Positions 24,497-34,061 of a DNA stretch of 64,000 bases are shown here, piece after piece. The DNA is from Burkholderiaceae bacterium (lineage in GTDB: Bacteria > Pseudomonadota > Gammaproteobacteria > Burkholderiales > Burkholderiaceae_C), in the NCBI GenBank assembly GCA_019234815.1, contig JAFALA010000032.1, positions 1-64,000 of the forward strand, read 5' to 3'. Below the pieces are notes generated by a model, which had not been told where the DNA came from, searched no databases, and saw only the letters and a program-made list of their open reading frames with translations. The position numbers and the translations under genes are program-made. Position 1 is the stretch's first letter. Each line of letters begins with the position of its first letter.

Positions 24497-27400
24497 CAAC
24501 GTTCGCTCCGTTGTTGCCTGCCCCAGGTCTTGCCTTCGAAGAAGCGCTCCACCGTGTAGTACAGGGTCGGCAGCACCAGCAAGGTCAGGAAGGTCGACAC
24601 AATCAGGCCGCTGACCACCACGGTCGCCACGCCGCGCTGCACATCGGTGCCGACGCCCGTCGCCAATGCGGCGGGCAACATGCCGATGGAGGCCACGGTG
24701 GCCGTCATCAGGACGGGTCGAAGCCGCTCAGTGGCCGCCGCGATGATGCTCTCGTCCAGAGGCAGGCCTTCGCCGCGCACGCGGCGGAAATTGGCCACCA
24801 TGATGATGCCGTTCTGCACCGAGACGCCGAACAAGGCGATGAAGCCCACGGCCGAGGCCACGTTCAGGGTGGCGCCGGTGGCATGCAGCGCAATCAGGCC
24901 GCCCAGTGCCGCCAGGGGCACAACGCCCAGCACCAGCAGGGTCTGCCGCACCTTGCCGAACTGGAAGAACAGCAGCACCGCCATGAAGATGAACACCAGG
25001 CTCAGGATGAACACCAGCCGCCGCGCCGCGCGCCGCTCGTTCTCGAACTGGCCCGCCCATTCCAGGCGATGCTGCTGCGGGTCGAACTTGATCTCGGCGT
25101 CGATGCGCTGCTGCGCTTCGGCCAGGTAGGAACTCAGGTCACGGTCGCGGTTGTCGATGCGCACGGTGATCTGCCGCTCATTGAGCTCGTGCGAGATGGT
25201 GCTCTCCCCGGTCTTGTACGACAGCGACGCCAGCTGCGCCAGCGCCACCTTGACGCCGCCCGTCCCGGTGACGGTCAAGGCCCCCAGGGATTCCAGGTCG
25301 GACTTGGCCGAGCGGGGGAAACGCACGGTCACGTTGTAGATCCGGTCGCCCACGTAGACCGTGGACACCGGCGCACCGCCCACGCCGGTCTGGATCAACA
25401 TGGCCGCGTCGGCGACATTGACGCCGAATCGCGCCGCCGCCTCGCGGTCGATCTTCACGACCAACTGAGGAATCGGCGGTTCCTGGAACAGCGAAGCCGA
25501 AGCGGTGCCACGGATCGTGCGCAGGATGTCGACCACCTGGGTGCCGATGCGTCGGTTCTCCGCCAGGTCAAAACCGTAGACACGCAGCACCAGCGGGCTG
25601 TGGGCGCCGCCAATCATGTCGTTGACGCCGTCGATGATGGGCTGGCTGATGCCGACGTCAAAGCCCGGCAACTGCTGCAGGCGAGCGTTCAAGCGGCGTA
25701 TGAAATCGGCCTTTGACTCCCCCGCAGGCCATTCGCCGTAGGGCTTGAGGCCGACCGGCACCTCGATGTGCGAGGGCGTCCAGGGGTCGGTGCCGTCGTC
25801 GCTGCGGCCCAGTTGCGTCACCACATAGGACACCTCCGGGAACTCGCGCAGGGTGCGGCGCAGGTCGCTGGCCATCTCGCTGGCCTTGTCGAGCGAAAGG
25901 CCCGTGGGCATCTGCACCTGCAGCCACAGGGCGCCTTCGTCCAGCTCGGGCAGGAACTCGCGGCCCACCGTGGCGCCCAGCCCCACCACCGCCGCCAGCA
26001 CCACGGCCGAGGTCACGTAGACAATCCCGGGGCTGCGCAGCAATCGGCTCAATACCAGGCGATAACGCGCCGTCACCCACTCCAGCGGCTTGTTATGGAA
26101 CACCTTCCTGGGCATGCGCAGCGCAACATAGGCCAGGCCAGGAATCAGGGCCAGGGCCGCCAGCAAGGCGCCGAACAGCGCGTAGCCCACCGTCAGCGCC
26201 ATCGGCGAAAAAAGCTTGCCCTCGGCGCGCTCGAACGCAAACAAGGGGAAATAGGCGGAAATGATGACCAGCGTGGCAAAGAAGATTGGGCGCGCCACGT
26301 GGCTGGTGGTTTCCAGCACGTCGTCTTCGGTCAGCGGCTGGTCCGGGATGTCTTCGCGGCGCCGCAGCAGCGCCTCCATCACGACGATGGCGCCGTCGAC
26401 GATGATGCCGAAGTCGATCGCACCCAGCGAGAACAGATTGGCCGGCATGTGCGTGACGTTCATGGCGATGAACACCGTCACCAGCGCCAGCGGAATGACC
26501 ACGGCCGCCACCAGCGCGCTGCGCGGACTGCCCAGGAACAGGATCAGCACGATGCAGACCAGGCCCACGCCTTCCAGCACCGTGTGCGTCACCTTGGTCA
26601 CCGTCAAATGCACGAGGCCGTCGCGGTCGATGTACGGGACCAGGCGCACGTTCATCGGTGCCAGGCGCTTTTGCAACTCCTCGACCTTGGCATGCACGCC
26701 TTCGAGCACATGCGAGGGATTCTCGTACTTGAGCAGCAGCACGATGCCTTCGATCGTGTCGGGATTGGTGTCTTTGCCCAGAATCCCCTCGCGCTCCTGG
26801 TGCCCGATCCTGAGCTTGCCCAGGTCGCGCACCAGCACCGGCACGCCATTGCTCTGCGTCACCACGGTCGCGCCCAGGCCGTCCAGGTCGTGGATCTGGC
26901 CGATGCCGCGCACCACGTAGCCCTGCTCGCCGCGTGAAATGCGTCCGCCGCCGGCGTTTTGCGAGCCGCTGTTGATCGCGCTGACCACGTCGTCCATCGC
27001 GATGCCGTAATGATCGAGCTGGCTCGGATCGAGTTCGAGCTGGAACTCCTTGGTGAAGCCGCCGAAGTTGTTGACGTCGGCCACGCCCGGCACCTGCCTG
27101 AAGGCCGGCATCACGATCCAGCGCTGGATCTCCGACAGCTCCATCAGGTTCTTGGTGTCCGATTCCAGCGTGTAGCGGTAGATTTCCCCGACAGGGCTGG
27201 ACACCGGATCCAGCCCGGGCTGAATACCCGGCGGCAGCGTCACCTGCGAGATGCGCTCCATGATGCGCTGGCGCGCAAAGTAATCTTCCGTGCCGTCCTT
27301 GAACACCAGCGTGATCAGCGACAGCGCGAAGGTGCTGCTGGAGCGCATGGTCACGAGCCCAGGGGTGTTGGCCAATGCGCGCTCGAGCGGCGTGGTGATC

Positions 27401-27591
27401 TGCTGCTCGATCTCCTCGGCGGCAAGACCTGGCACCTGGGTGGTGACCTGCGCGGTCACATCGCTGATGTCGGGATAGGCCTCCACCGTCATGCGGGTCC
27501 AGGAGTAGTAGCCATAAACGACGATGGCCAGCGTCATCACCCACACCAGCAGGCGGCGCCGGAAACACAGCGCAATGAACTGGTTAATCAT
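24496..27591 (-). CDS. Heavy-metal RND permease (CzcA/CnrA-like)
   Basis: 1031 residues. Early markers VEAYPDISDVTAQVTTQVPGLAAEEIEQQITTP are typical of the CzcA/CusA group. In TM4 the sequence AIDFGIIVDGAIVVME carries Asp, Asp and Glu with the 6- and 7-residue spacing known to be needed in CzcA (D402, D408, E415), and differs from the CusA pattern, so a divalent cation (Zn, Co, Cd or Ni) is more likely than Cu or Ag. The start overlaps the adaptor stop by 8 nt. No metal sensor gene (CzcRS, CnrYXH, MerR) is adjacent, which leaves control unclear. Confidence 0.94.
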   Translation of the reverse strand: MINQFIALCFRRRLLVWVMTLAIVVYGYYSWTRMTVEAYPDISDVTAQVTTQVPGLAAEEIEQQITTPLERALANTPGLVTMRSSSTFALSLITLVFKDGTEDYFARQRIMERISQVTLPPGIQPGLDPVSSPVGEIYRYTLESDTKNLMELSEIQRWIVMPAFRQVPGVADVNNFGGFTKEFQLELDPSQLDHYGIAMDDVVSAINSGSQNAGGGRISRGEQGYVVRGIGQIHDLDGLGATVVTQSNGVPVLVRDLGKLRIGHQEREGILGKDTNPDTIEGIVLLLKYENPSHVLEGVHAKVEELQKRLAPMNVRLVPYIDRDGLVHLTVTKVTHTVLEGVGLVCIVLILFLGSPRSALVAAVVIPLALVTVFIAMNVTHMPANLFSLGAIDFGIIVDGAIVVMEALLRRREDIPDQPLTEDDVLETTSHVARPIFFATLVIISAYFPLFAFERAEGKLFSPMALTVGYALFGALLAALALIPGLAYVALRMPRKVFHNKPLEWVTARYRLVLSRLLRSPGIVYVTSAVVLAAVVGLGATVGREFLPELDEGALWLQVQMPTGLSLDKASEMASDLRRTLREFPEVSYVVTQLGRSDDGTDPWTPSHIEVPVGLKPYGEWPAGESKADFIRRLNARLQQLPGFDVGISQPIIDGVNDMIGGAHSPLVLRVYGFDLAENRRIGTQVVDILRTIRGTASASLFQEPPIPQLVVKIDREAAARFGVNVADAAMLIQTGVGGAPVSTVYVGDRIYNVTVRFPRSAKSDLESLGALTVTGTGGVKVALAQLASLSYKTGESTISHELNERQITVRIDNRDRDLSSYLAEAQQRIDAEIKFDPQQHRLEWAGQFENERRAARRLVFILSLVFIFMAVLLFFQFGKVRQTLLVLGVVPLAALGGLIALHATGATLNVASAVGFIALFGVSVQNGIIMVANFRRVRGEGLPLDESIIAAATERLRPVLMTATVASIGMLPAALATGVGTDVQRGVATVVVSGLIVSTFLTLLVLPTLYYTVERFFEGKTWGRQQRSER

Positions 27592-28753
27592 TCAGCAGCA
27601 CCCCGCCACGCGTGACGACCCGCTCGCCAGGCTTGAGCCCGGAGAGGATGCGAACCATCTCGCCATCCTCGCTGCCCAACTCCACCGTCCGCCGGCTGAA
27701 CACCCAGGGGGCGGTCTCGACCAGGACCGTCGTGGTGTCGTTGTTCATCAGCAGCGCCGAGGTCGGCACCGTCACGGTATCGGCTTGCTGAACGGCGAAG
27801 GCCGCGGTGGCGAACATGTTCGGCTTCAGGCGACCGTCCGCGTTGGCGAATTCGATGCGGACCTTGGTCCTGCGCGTATCGGGTTCCAACAGGGGGCTGA
27901 CCAGGCTTACGCGACCATGCCAGGTCTGTCCCGGATAGGCTGCCAGCGTGATGTCCACGCCCTGCCCTTTCTTGATGGCGCCGACCTGGTGCTCGGCAAG
28001 CTGCGCGGTCACCCAGACACGGTCCAGTTTGGCCAAGGTGAGCAAGGTGGCCGTGGGGTCGTTGACGTAACTGCCGGCCGCGACATTCAGCGCCGTCACG
28101 GCGCCCTCGCTCGGGGCACGCACGTCCAGCAAGCGCGACTGCGGGCTCATGCGCCCGTCTCCCAGCAATGTCTTCAACCTGGAACGGGCGCGCACGTCTT
28201 CGGCAAGGGCCTGGTTGTAGCTGCTCTGGGCTGCTTCCAGATCCTTCACGGCGTTGGCGCCCGCGTCCATCACGCCGCGCGCACGTTCCAGGGCGCGCTT
28301 GGCCAGGTCCAATGCATCGGCGGCTTTCTCGGCGTCGGAACGGGCCTGGTCCAGATCCGGCGAGGCGATTTCAAGCAGCACCTCGCCTTTCTTGACCTGC
28401 GCGCCCAGCCCCACCTTGAGCGCGACCAGGCGGCCTGTGAGCGGCGCCAGCACGTTGACCACCTGCGCAGGATTGGCCTCCACCACCGCAGGCGCGCTCA
28501 ATGCGTGCGCACTCGCCTTCACACCCACGCTGGCCACGAGCAGGCGCTTGCGCAGCGGCGACTGCTCGGGCACCGTGATTTTTCCGCCCTCATGAATCGC
28601 CAGAGGCGCCGGTTCAGCCGCCGACGCATCGGCTGCGCCGGCCTGAAACGGGTTCAGCAGCAGGGCCCACAACACAAGCCGGTATCGGGTCGGAATTTTC
28701 GAAATCCAAGGCCTGAATGTTTGAGAGGTGGCGCTGATTTGCGGCATCTGCAT
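27584..28753 (-). CDS. RND periplasmic adaptor (CzcB-like)
   Basis: About 389 residues from MQMPQISATSQ; a second Met two codons later has better spacing to the AGGA upstream, and another at 28789 is possible. The remaining upstream track sequence is shadow of the next gene on the other strand. Signal region VLWALLLNPFQAGAADA, then barrel-sandwich halves (VVNVLAPLTGRLVALKVGLGAQVKKGEVL and DVRAPSEGAVTALNVAAGSYV) around an alpha-hairpin, then a beta-barrel. No His-rich metal-binding extension is present. First gene of the operon adaptor-permease-outer membrane factor-RidA/EIIA. Confidence 0.9.
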   Translation of the reverse strand: MQMPQISATSQTFRPWISKIPTRYRLVLWALLLNPFQAGAADASAAEPAPLAIHEGGKITVPEQSPLRKRLLVASVGVKASAHALSAPAVVEANPAQVVNVLAPLTGRLVALKVGLGAQVKKGEVLLEIASPDLDQARSDAEKAADALDLAKRALERARGVMDAGANAVKDLEAAQSSYNQALAEDVRARSRLKTLLGDGRMSPQSRLLDVRAPSEGAVTALNVAAGSYVNDPTATLLTLAKLDRVWVTAQLAEHQVGAIKKGQGVDITLAAYPGQTWHGRVSLVSPLLEPDTRRTKVRIEFANADGRLKPNMFATAAFAVQQADTVTVPTSALLMNNDTTTVLVETAPWVFSRRTVELGSEDGEMVRILSGLKPGERVVTRGGVLLND

Positions 28754-28913
28754 GCGTCCTGGTTGCGTTGTCGTCAGGCTCCTCGCCATGACGGGCAAGA
28801 AGACTGGCGATTCTCCCGCACATCCGGACCATCGTTCATGATAGAAATATGACAGGACCCTGCCTTCCCCCGGCCCGCGGACCGGGTCGACAACCCCAGG
28901 CCCATTGATGCCA

Positions 28914-28941
28914 TTGGAAGCCACCGGAAATGTGCTAGAAA
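28914..28941 (+). promoter_or_regulatory. Candidate promoter of the DUF2789 gene
   Basis: TTGGAA (28914-28919) and TAGAAA (28936-28941) are spaced 16 bp apart, with a TGC just before the -10 box giving an extended -10. It is 28 nt before the DUF2789 ATG, which has a strong GGAGG 5 nt away. Confidence 0.4.
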
Positions 28942-28969
28942 ATGCCATCCACCCGTTCTGGAGGTTTGC

Positions 28970-29212
28970 ATGAATGCACCACACCATCGGCTCGAGGACC
29001 TGTTTGCCCAACTGGGCCTGGCCTCCAGCACCCAAGGCATCGAGGCCTTTCTGAGCACCCATGCCCCCATTCCCGCCGACGTTCCGCTGGCGGACGCGCC
29101 GTTCTGGACGGAAGCGCAATCCAAGCTGCTGAAGGAAGAAATGCTGGGCGACGCGGATTGGGCCGAGGTGGTCGACCAGCTCAACCTGGCCCTGCACCAA
29201 ACCAACGCTTAG
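28970..29212 (+). CDS. DUF2789 family protein
   Basis: 80 residues, the usual size of the family. HRLEDLFAQLGLASSTQGIEAFLSTHAPIP and LADAPFWTEAQSKLLKEEMLGDADWAEVVDQLN match the conserved DUF2789 pattern I recall from gamma- and beta-proteobacteria. Soluble, all-helical, no known function. A strong Shine-Dalgarno (GGAGG) marks the start. Convergent with ahpF. Confidence 0.88.
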   Translation: MNAPHHRLEDLFAQLGLASSTQGIEAFLSTHAPIPADVPLADAPFWTEAQSKLLKEEMLGDADWAEVVDQLNLALHQTNA

Positions 29213-29227
29213 CGTCTCCACATGCAA

Positions 29228-29260
29228 GATGCCCGCCAAAGCGTTCAGCTGGCGGGCATC
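29228..29260. terminator. Inverted repeat between convergent DUF2789 and ahpF
   Basis: GATGCCCGCCA and TGGCGGGCATC are a perfect 11-bp inverted repeat with an 11-nt loop. No T-run follows on either strand, so this is a hairpin that may act as a weak bidirectional terminator or 3' stabiliser. Confidence 0.5.
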
Positions 29261-29276
29261 CTGGCTTGTAGGGGCA

Positions 29277-30848
29277 TCAGCCCCTCACCGGCGCCGGCGT
29301 TCGGATCAGGTGGTCGAATGCGCTCAGGCCGGCCTTCGCGCCGTCGCCGGCAGCAATGACGATCTGCTTGAACGGCACCGTGGTGACGTCTCCCGCGCCG
29401 AACACCCCTGGCACCGAGGTCTGCCCCTTGGCGTCGACGATGATCTCGCCATGCTTGCTCAGCTCGACCACGCCCTTGAGCCATTCGGTGTTGGGCACCA
29501 GGCCGATCTGCACGAACACGCCTTCGAGCTCGACGTGATGCGCTTCTTGCGTGGCGCGGTCCACGTAGCGCAGGCCGTTGACCTTGCTGCCGTCGCCGGT
29601 GATTTCGCTGGTCTGCGCCCGGGTGTGGATCTCCACGTTGGGCAGGCTCTTGAGCTTGTCCACCAGCACGGCGTCGGCGCGCAGCGCGTCGGCGAATTCG
29701 AGCAAGGTGACGTGAGAGACGATGCCTGCCAGGTCGATGGCGGCCTCCACGCCGGAGTTGCCGCCGCCGATCACGGCCACGCGCTTGCCCTTGAACAAGG
29801 GCCCGTCGCAATGCGGGCAATAGGCCACGCCACGGTTGCGGTATTCCTTTTCGCCCGGCACGTTGACCTCGCGCCAGCGCGCCCCGGTGGCCAGGATGAC
29901 GCTGCGGCTCCTCAAGGTGGCGCCATTGGCCAGGCCTACGGAGATCAGTCCACCGGCCGCTTCAGCCGGCAACAGGCTGACGGCGCGCTGCGCCGTCATG
30001 ACGTCGACCTCGTAGTCGCGCACGTGCTGCTCCAGCGCGGCGGCAAACTGCGGGCCTTCGGTGTGGCGCACCGAGATGAAGTTCTCGATGCCCAGGGTGT
30101 CCAGGGTCTGCCCGCCAAAGCGTTCGGCCAGCACGCCGGTGCGTATACCCTTGCGCGCGGTGTAGACGGCCGCCGCGGCGCCTGCAGGCCCGCCGCCGAC
30201 GATCAGCACCTCGTAAGGCGCCTTCTGCGCCAGCTTGGCCGCATCGCGCTGCGCAGCGCCGGTGTCGATCTTGGCCAGGATCTGCTCGACACCCATGCGC
30301 CCTTGGCCGAAAGGTTCGCCGTTCAGGAAGATGCTGGGCACGGCCATGATCTGGCGCTGCTCGACTTCGGCCTGGAACAGCGCGCCGTCTACCGTCTCCA
30401 CGCGGATGGCCGGATTCAGCACCGCCATCAGGTTCAGCGACTGGACGACTTCGGGGCAGTTCTGGCACGACAGCGACATGAATACTTCGAAGCGGAACTC
30501 GCCCTGCAGAGACTGGATCTGCTCGATCACATCGGCTTCCAGCTTGGGCGGATGGCCGCCGACCTGCAGCAGCGCGAGCACCAGGGAGCTGAATTCGTGG
30601 CCCATGGGGATCGCGGCAAATCGGATGCCCATATCGGCACCGGCACGGTTCAAGGTGAACGAGGGTCTGCGGACCTTGTCGTCAGCTTCGCCGTAGCTGA
30701 TCAGCGGCGACAAGGCCGAGACTTCCTGCAGCAGCTCGCGCATTTCACGCGCGCTGTCGCTGGCGTCCAGCGAGGCCCGGATCTCGATCGGAAGGGTGAC
30801 ACGCTCAAGGTAGGCCTTGAGCTGTTCTTTGAGGCTGGCATCCAACAT
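29277..30848 (-). CDS. ahpF: Alkyl hydroperoxide reductase subunit F
   Basis: 523-residue flavoprotein that passes electrons from NAD(P)H to AhpC. The N-terminal double-thioredoxin domain has [11 protein letters not shown] (CxxC); the FAD domain starts [24 protein letters not shown]; the redox-active pair is in [10 protein letters not shown]; the NAD-binding loop is [17 protein letters not shown]. Length equals E. coli AhpF (521). It lies 199 nt downstream of ahpC on the same strand, with no terminator I can identify in between, so ahpC-ahpF may be cotranscribed. Confidence 0.97.
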   Translation of the reverse strand: MLDASLKEQLKAYLERVTLPIEIRASLDASDSAREMRELLQEVSALSPLISYGEADDKVRRPSFTLNRAGADMGIRFAAIPMGHEFSSLVLALLQVGGHPPKLEADVIEQIQSLQGEFRFEVFMSLSCQNCPEVVQSLNLMAVLNPAIRVETVDGALFQAEVEQRQIMAVPSIFLNGEPFGQGRMGVEQILAKIDTGAAQRDAAKLAQKAPYEVLIVGGGPAGAAAAVYTARKGIRTGVLAERFGGQTLDTLGIENFISVRHTEGPQFAAALEQHVRDYEVDVMTAQRAVSLLPAEAAGGLISVGLANGATLRSRSVILATGARWREVNVPGEKEYRNRGVAYCPHCDGPLFKGKRVAVIGGGNSGVEAAIDLAGIVSHVTLLEFADALRADAVLVDKLKSLPNVEIHTRAQTSEITGDGSKVNGLRYVDRATQEAHHVELEGVFVQIGLVPNTEWLKGVVELSKHGEIIVDAKGQTSVPGVFGAGDVTTVPFKQIVIAAGDGAKAGLSAFDHLIRTPAPVRG

Positions 30849-31047
30849 GGCGGCTCCTGGTGCGGTGTTTCGGGCGTGGCTCGGCGAGCCACATTGAAAA
30901 CATCCAGCTGGAGCTGCTAAGGATGCAGCACCTGGATGCTTTCAGCGTCGCTCAGGAAGCTGTGGAGGGAGGCCGCCCGCCCCGTCAGGACAGGCAGCCT
31001 TGCTTGTTTCAAGACAAGCTGAAGGTCAGCGGATCAGGACGGCAGAC

Positions 31048-31611
31048 TCAGATCTTGCCGACCAGGTCCAGCGAAGGCTTCAGCGTGCTGGCGCCCGGGG
31101 TCCACTTGGCGGGGCAGACTTCACCCGGATGCGAGGCCACGTACTGGGCCGCTTGCACCTTGCGCAGCAGTTCCTTGGCATCGCGGCCGATGCCGTTGTC
31201 ATGGATCTCAGCGATCTTGATTTCGCCTTGGGGGTTCACCACGAAGGTGCCGCGCAGCGCCAGGCCTTCTTCTTCGATCATCACGTCGAAGTTGCGGGTC
31301 AGCGTGCCGGTCGGGTCACCGACCAGCGGGTACTTGATCTTGGCGATGGTGTCGGACGTGTCGTGCCAGGCCTTGTGGGCAAAGTGCGTGTCGGTCGACA
31401 CGCCGTAGATTTCAACGCCCAGCTTCTGGAATTCGGGGTACACATCGGCCAGGTCGCCCAGCTCGGTCGGGCAGACAAAGGTGAAGTCGGCCGGATAGAA
31501 CACGAACACGCTCCACTTGCCTGCCACGGTGGCATCGCTGACGTCGACGAACTTGCCGTTCTGGAACGCCGTGGCCTTGAAGGGCTTGATCTTGCTGTTG
31601 ATGATGGACAT
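31048..31611 (-). CDS. ahpC: Alkyl hydroperoxide reductase subunit C (peroxiredoxin)
   Basis: Starting at [11 protein letters not shown], which has AGGAG upstream, the protein is 187 residues, the same as E. coli AhpC; the track's extra three residues are not needed. Peroxidatic Cys47 is in [14 protein letters not shown] and the resolving Cys in GEVCPAKW, so it is a typical 2-Cys peroxiredoxin reducing H2O2 and organic peroxides, reactivated by AhpF. Expression is probably driven by the upstream site at 31657-31737. Confidence 0.98.
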   Translation of the reverse strand: MSIINSKIKPFKATAFQNGKFVDVSDATVAGKWSVFVFYPADFTFVCPTELGDLADVYPEFQKLGVEIYGVSTDTHFAHKAWHDTSDTIAKIKYPLVGDPTGTLTRNFDVMIEEEGLALRGTFVVNPQGEIKIAEIHDNGIGRDAKELLRKVQAAQYVASHPGEVCPAKWTPGASTLKPSLDLVGKI

Positions 31612-31656
31612 GGGTGTCACTCCTGTTGGGTGGGAAAAAACTTCAGAACGGAACGA

Positions 31657-31737
31657 ATCATATCGAGTCGTTCAGCGGTGCAGGTTTGATAAAACAAATC
31701 GCGCTGATTGGCACAACCTATTGATATCAACTATTGA
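31657..31737 (-). promoter_or_regulatory. ahpC promoter with possible OxyR site
   Basis: On the minus strand a -10-like TATGAT (31657-31662) lacks a good -35, as expected of an activator-dependent promoter. About 60 bp upstream lie two CAATAG copies 13 bp apart flanking the palindrome TTGATATCAA. OxyR sites are built from ATAG/CTAT elements about 10 bp apart, so this is a plausible but imperfect match. Confidence 0.35.
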
Positions 31738-31761
31738 AATTTTCCCCCGATAGCCAACCCG

Positions 31762-33012
31762 TCACAGCTCCAAAGCCAGCAATTCCTCCACCGTCTGGCG
31801 CCGACGGATCAGGCGGCTGCCGCTGCCATCCACCAGCACCTCGGCGATCAAGGGCCGCGAGTTGTAGTTGCTCGACATCGAGGCACCGTAAGCCCCCGTG
31901 TGATGGATCACCAGCAGATCACCGACCCGCGCGCCGGGCAGGTCTCGCGGCAGGACCGTACCGCCCTCGCCCTGCGTGAACACGTCGCCCGATTCGCACA
32001 GCGGCCCGGCCACCACCGTGGGGCGGGCTGCCGGCAACACACCGTCCTTGGGCAGCAGCGTCATGGCATGAAAGCTGCCGTACATGGCCGGACGCATCAG
32101 CTCGTTGAAGCCGGCATCGACCAGCACGAAATGATTGGAACCCACGTTCTTGGTGGCCCGCACCTCGGCCAGCAGGCAGCCCGACTCGGCGACCAGGTAG
32201 CGGCCCGGCTCGATTTCCAGGCCCAGCGCATGGCCCATCAAGACCTCGGCTTGCTTGCGTGCGGCATCCCAAAGCCCGTGGTAATGCGCCACGTCGACCA
32301 CCGGATCGTCCTCCCGATAGGGGATGGACAGGCCGCCGCCCGCCGAGATGGCCCGCAGATCGTGTCCTGCCGCCTTCACCTGCCCCACCAGATCCAGCAT
32401 GGCACCGCAGACCTGGGACAGGTGCTCGTAGTCGACGCCCGAGCCGATGTGCATGTGCAGGCCCTCGAGCTTCAAGCCATGCTGGCGAATGGCCGTCAGC
32501 GCGATGTGCAGATCGGCGTGCCAGATGCCGTGCTTGCTGTGCTCGCCGCCCGTGTTGGTCTTGTTGCTGTGGCCGTGTCCGAAGCCCGGGTTGATGCGCA
32601 GCCAGACCGGATGGCTTGGCGACGCCTCGCCCAGTTGATGCAGCATGTCGATGGAGCCGGCATTGACCGGGATTCGATGCTCGATCACGGTCTGCAAGGT
32701 CTCGCGGTCCAGCAAATCGGCGGTGAAGACGATCTCGGACGCCGCCGTGCCGGCCCGATAGCCCGCCGCCAGTGCGCGAAGAATCTCGCCGCGCGAGACC
32801 GCGTCGACCTTCACGCCCTGCTCGCGCATCAAGCGCAGGATGTGCGTGTTGGAGCAGGCCTTCTGGGCAAAACGGACCGCATCAAACGCCTTCAGCGCCT
32901 GGATGCGCGCGCGAATCACCGCCGCGTCGTAGACCCACAGCGGACTGCCGTAGGTCTGGGCCAGGCTCCACAGTTGTGATGCGGCAAAGGTCTGGATCTT
33001 GAGTTCGGGCAT
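31762..33012 (-). CDS. lysA: Diaminopimelate decarboxylase
   Basis: 416-residue PLP fold-type III enzyme catalysing the last step of lysine biosynthesis (meso-DAP to lysine). VRFAQKACSNTHILRLMREQGVKVDAVSRGEI carries the PLP lysine segment (FAQKA, normally FA(V/L)KA), HMHIGSGV is the glycine-rich loop and GPLCESGDVF holds the active-site Cys. Divergent from a LysR regulator with a palindrome between them, the same arrangement as lysA/lysR in E. coli and Pseudomonas. Confidence 0.95.
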   Translation of the reverse strand: MPELKIQTFAASQLWSLAQTYGSPLWVYDAAVIRARIQALKAFDAVRFAQKACSNTHILRLMREQGVKVDAVSRGEILRALAAGYRAGTAASEIVFTADLLDRETLQTVIEHRIPVNAGSIDMLHQLGEASPSHPVWLRINPGFGHGHSNKTNTGGEHSKHGIWHADLHIALTAIRQHGLKLEGLHMHIGSGVDYEHLSQVCGAMLDLVGQVKAAGHDLRAISAGGGLSIPYREDDPVVDVAHYHGLWDAARKQAEVLMGHALGLEIEPGRYLVAESGCLLAEVRATKNVGSNHFVLVDAGFNELMRPAMYGSFHAMTLLPKDGVLPAARPTVVAGPLCESGDVFTQGEGGTVLPRDLPGARVGDLLVIHHTGAYGASMSSNYNSRPLIAEVLVDGSGSRLIRRRQTVEELLALEL

Positions 33013-33097
33013 GGCGGACTTTCGAAAGAGGGCAAATCACACCCTGCGCAGCATGCCTGCGCTAATCCATTCATACAAATGCTTTTGAGTCGATAAT

Positions 33098-33120
33098 CAA
33101 TTCATATTTGATATGAATTG
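33098..33120. promoter_or_regulatory. Perfect palindrome between lysA and lysR (LysR operator)
   Basis: CAATTCATAT and ATATGAATTG are perfect 10-bp arms separated by TTG. The site contains the T-N11-A core of LysR-type regulators and ends two bases before the lysR ATG, so bound LysR would block its own gene while activating divergent lysA. A related but weaker ATTCAT lies at about 33068. Confidence 0.75.
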
Positions 33121-33122
33121 AC

Positions 33123-34061
33123 ATGGGCAAGATCCAGCACCGCCACATCGAGGTCTTTCGCGCGGTCATGACGGCCGGCAGCGTCACGGGCGCCGCTGCC
33201 CTCCTGCACACCTCGCAACCCACCGTCAGCCGGGAGCTGGCTCGCTTCGAATACCTGCTCGGCTACGCACTGTTCGAGCGCAGCCAGGGCCGGCTCAAAC
33301 CGACGGCACGTGCGCTGGCCCTGTTCGACGAGGTGCAGCGTTCCTATCAAGGCCTGACCCAGGTGCTGGCGCGTGCCGAGGAACTCGGCCGCGCACAGCA
33401 CGAAACCTTGAACGTGCTGTGCCTGCCGGCCCTGAGCCATGCCCTGCTGCCGGGCGCCTGCGCCCGCTTTCTGCGGCAGCACGAGGCTGCCCGAATCAGC
33501 ATCACCCCGCAGGAATCGCCGCTGCTGGAAGAGTGGATGAGTGCACAGCGCTTCGACCTCGGCCTCAGCGAGCAGCACCAGGCGCCGGCCGGTGCGACAC
33601 ACCAGTTGCTGCTGAGCCTGGACGAGGTCTGCGTGCTACCCGCAGGGCACAAGCTGCTGGCCAAGCCGATCCTGCAGCTGCAGGACTTCGAGGCGCAGGA
33701 TTTCGTCAGCCTGGCGGCGGACGACAGCTACCGGCTGCAGTTTGATGCGCTGTTCAGCCAGGCCGGCGTCCAGCGCCGGCTGCGCGTGGAAACGCACAGC
33801 GCCGTGGCCGTCTGCGCCCTGGTGGCGCAAGGGCTGGGGCTGGCCATCGTCAACCCGCTCACGGCCCTGGCCTGCGCCAGCGACGCGCTGCATCTGCGCC
33901 GCCTGGCCGTCTCGGTGCCGTTTCAGGTGGGTGTGCTGCTGCCGCAATACCGCCCCATGCCCGGGCTGGTGCAGGACTTCGTGTCAGCCTTGTGCGCCGA
34001 AGCCCAGGAACTCAGTCTGGCCTTGCTGGCGAACCTTCAGGCCCGCTCGATGCGGGCATAG
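33123..34061 (+). CDS. lysR: LysR-type regulator of lysA
   Basis: 312 residues. The N-terminal helix-turn-helix is HIEVFRAVMTAGSVTGAAALLHTSQPTVSRELARFEYLLGYALFERSQGRLKPT; the rest is a periplasmic-binding-like effector domain (LCLPALSHALLPGACARFL, YRLQFDALFSQAG, CALVAQGLGLAIVNPL). Divergent from lysA, so it very likely activates lysA in response to diaminopimelate or lysine. Its last few codons (QARSMRA) are read antisense through a remnant of a folE2 gene, so the exact C-terminus may have been altered by the event that left the remnant. Confidence 0.9.
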   Translation: MGKIQHRHIEVFRAVMTAGSVTGAAALLHTSQPTVSRELARFEYLLGYALFERSQGRLKPTARALALFDEVQRSYQGLTQVLARAEELGRAQHETLNVLCLPALSHALLPGACARFLRQHEAARISITPQESPLLEEWMSAQRFDLGLSEQHQAPAGATHQLLLSLDEVCVLPAGHKLLAKPILQLQDFEAQDFVSLAADDSYRLQFDALFSQAGVQRRLRVETHSAVAVCALVAQGLGLAIVNPLTALACASDALHLRRLAVSVPFQVGVLLPQYRPMPGLVQDFVSALCAEAQELSLALLANLQARSMRA

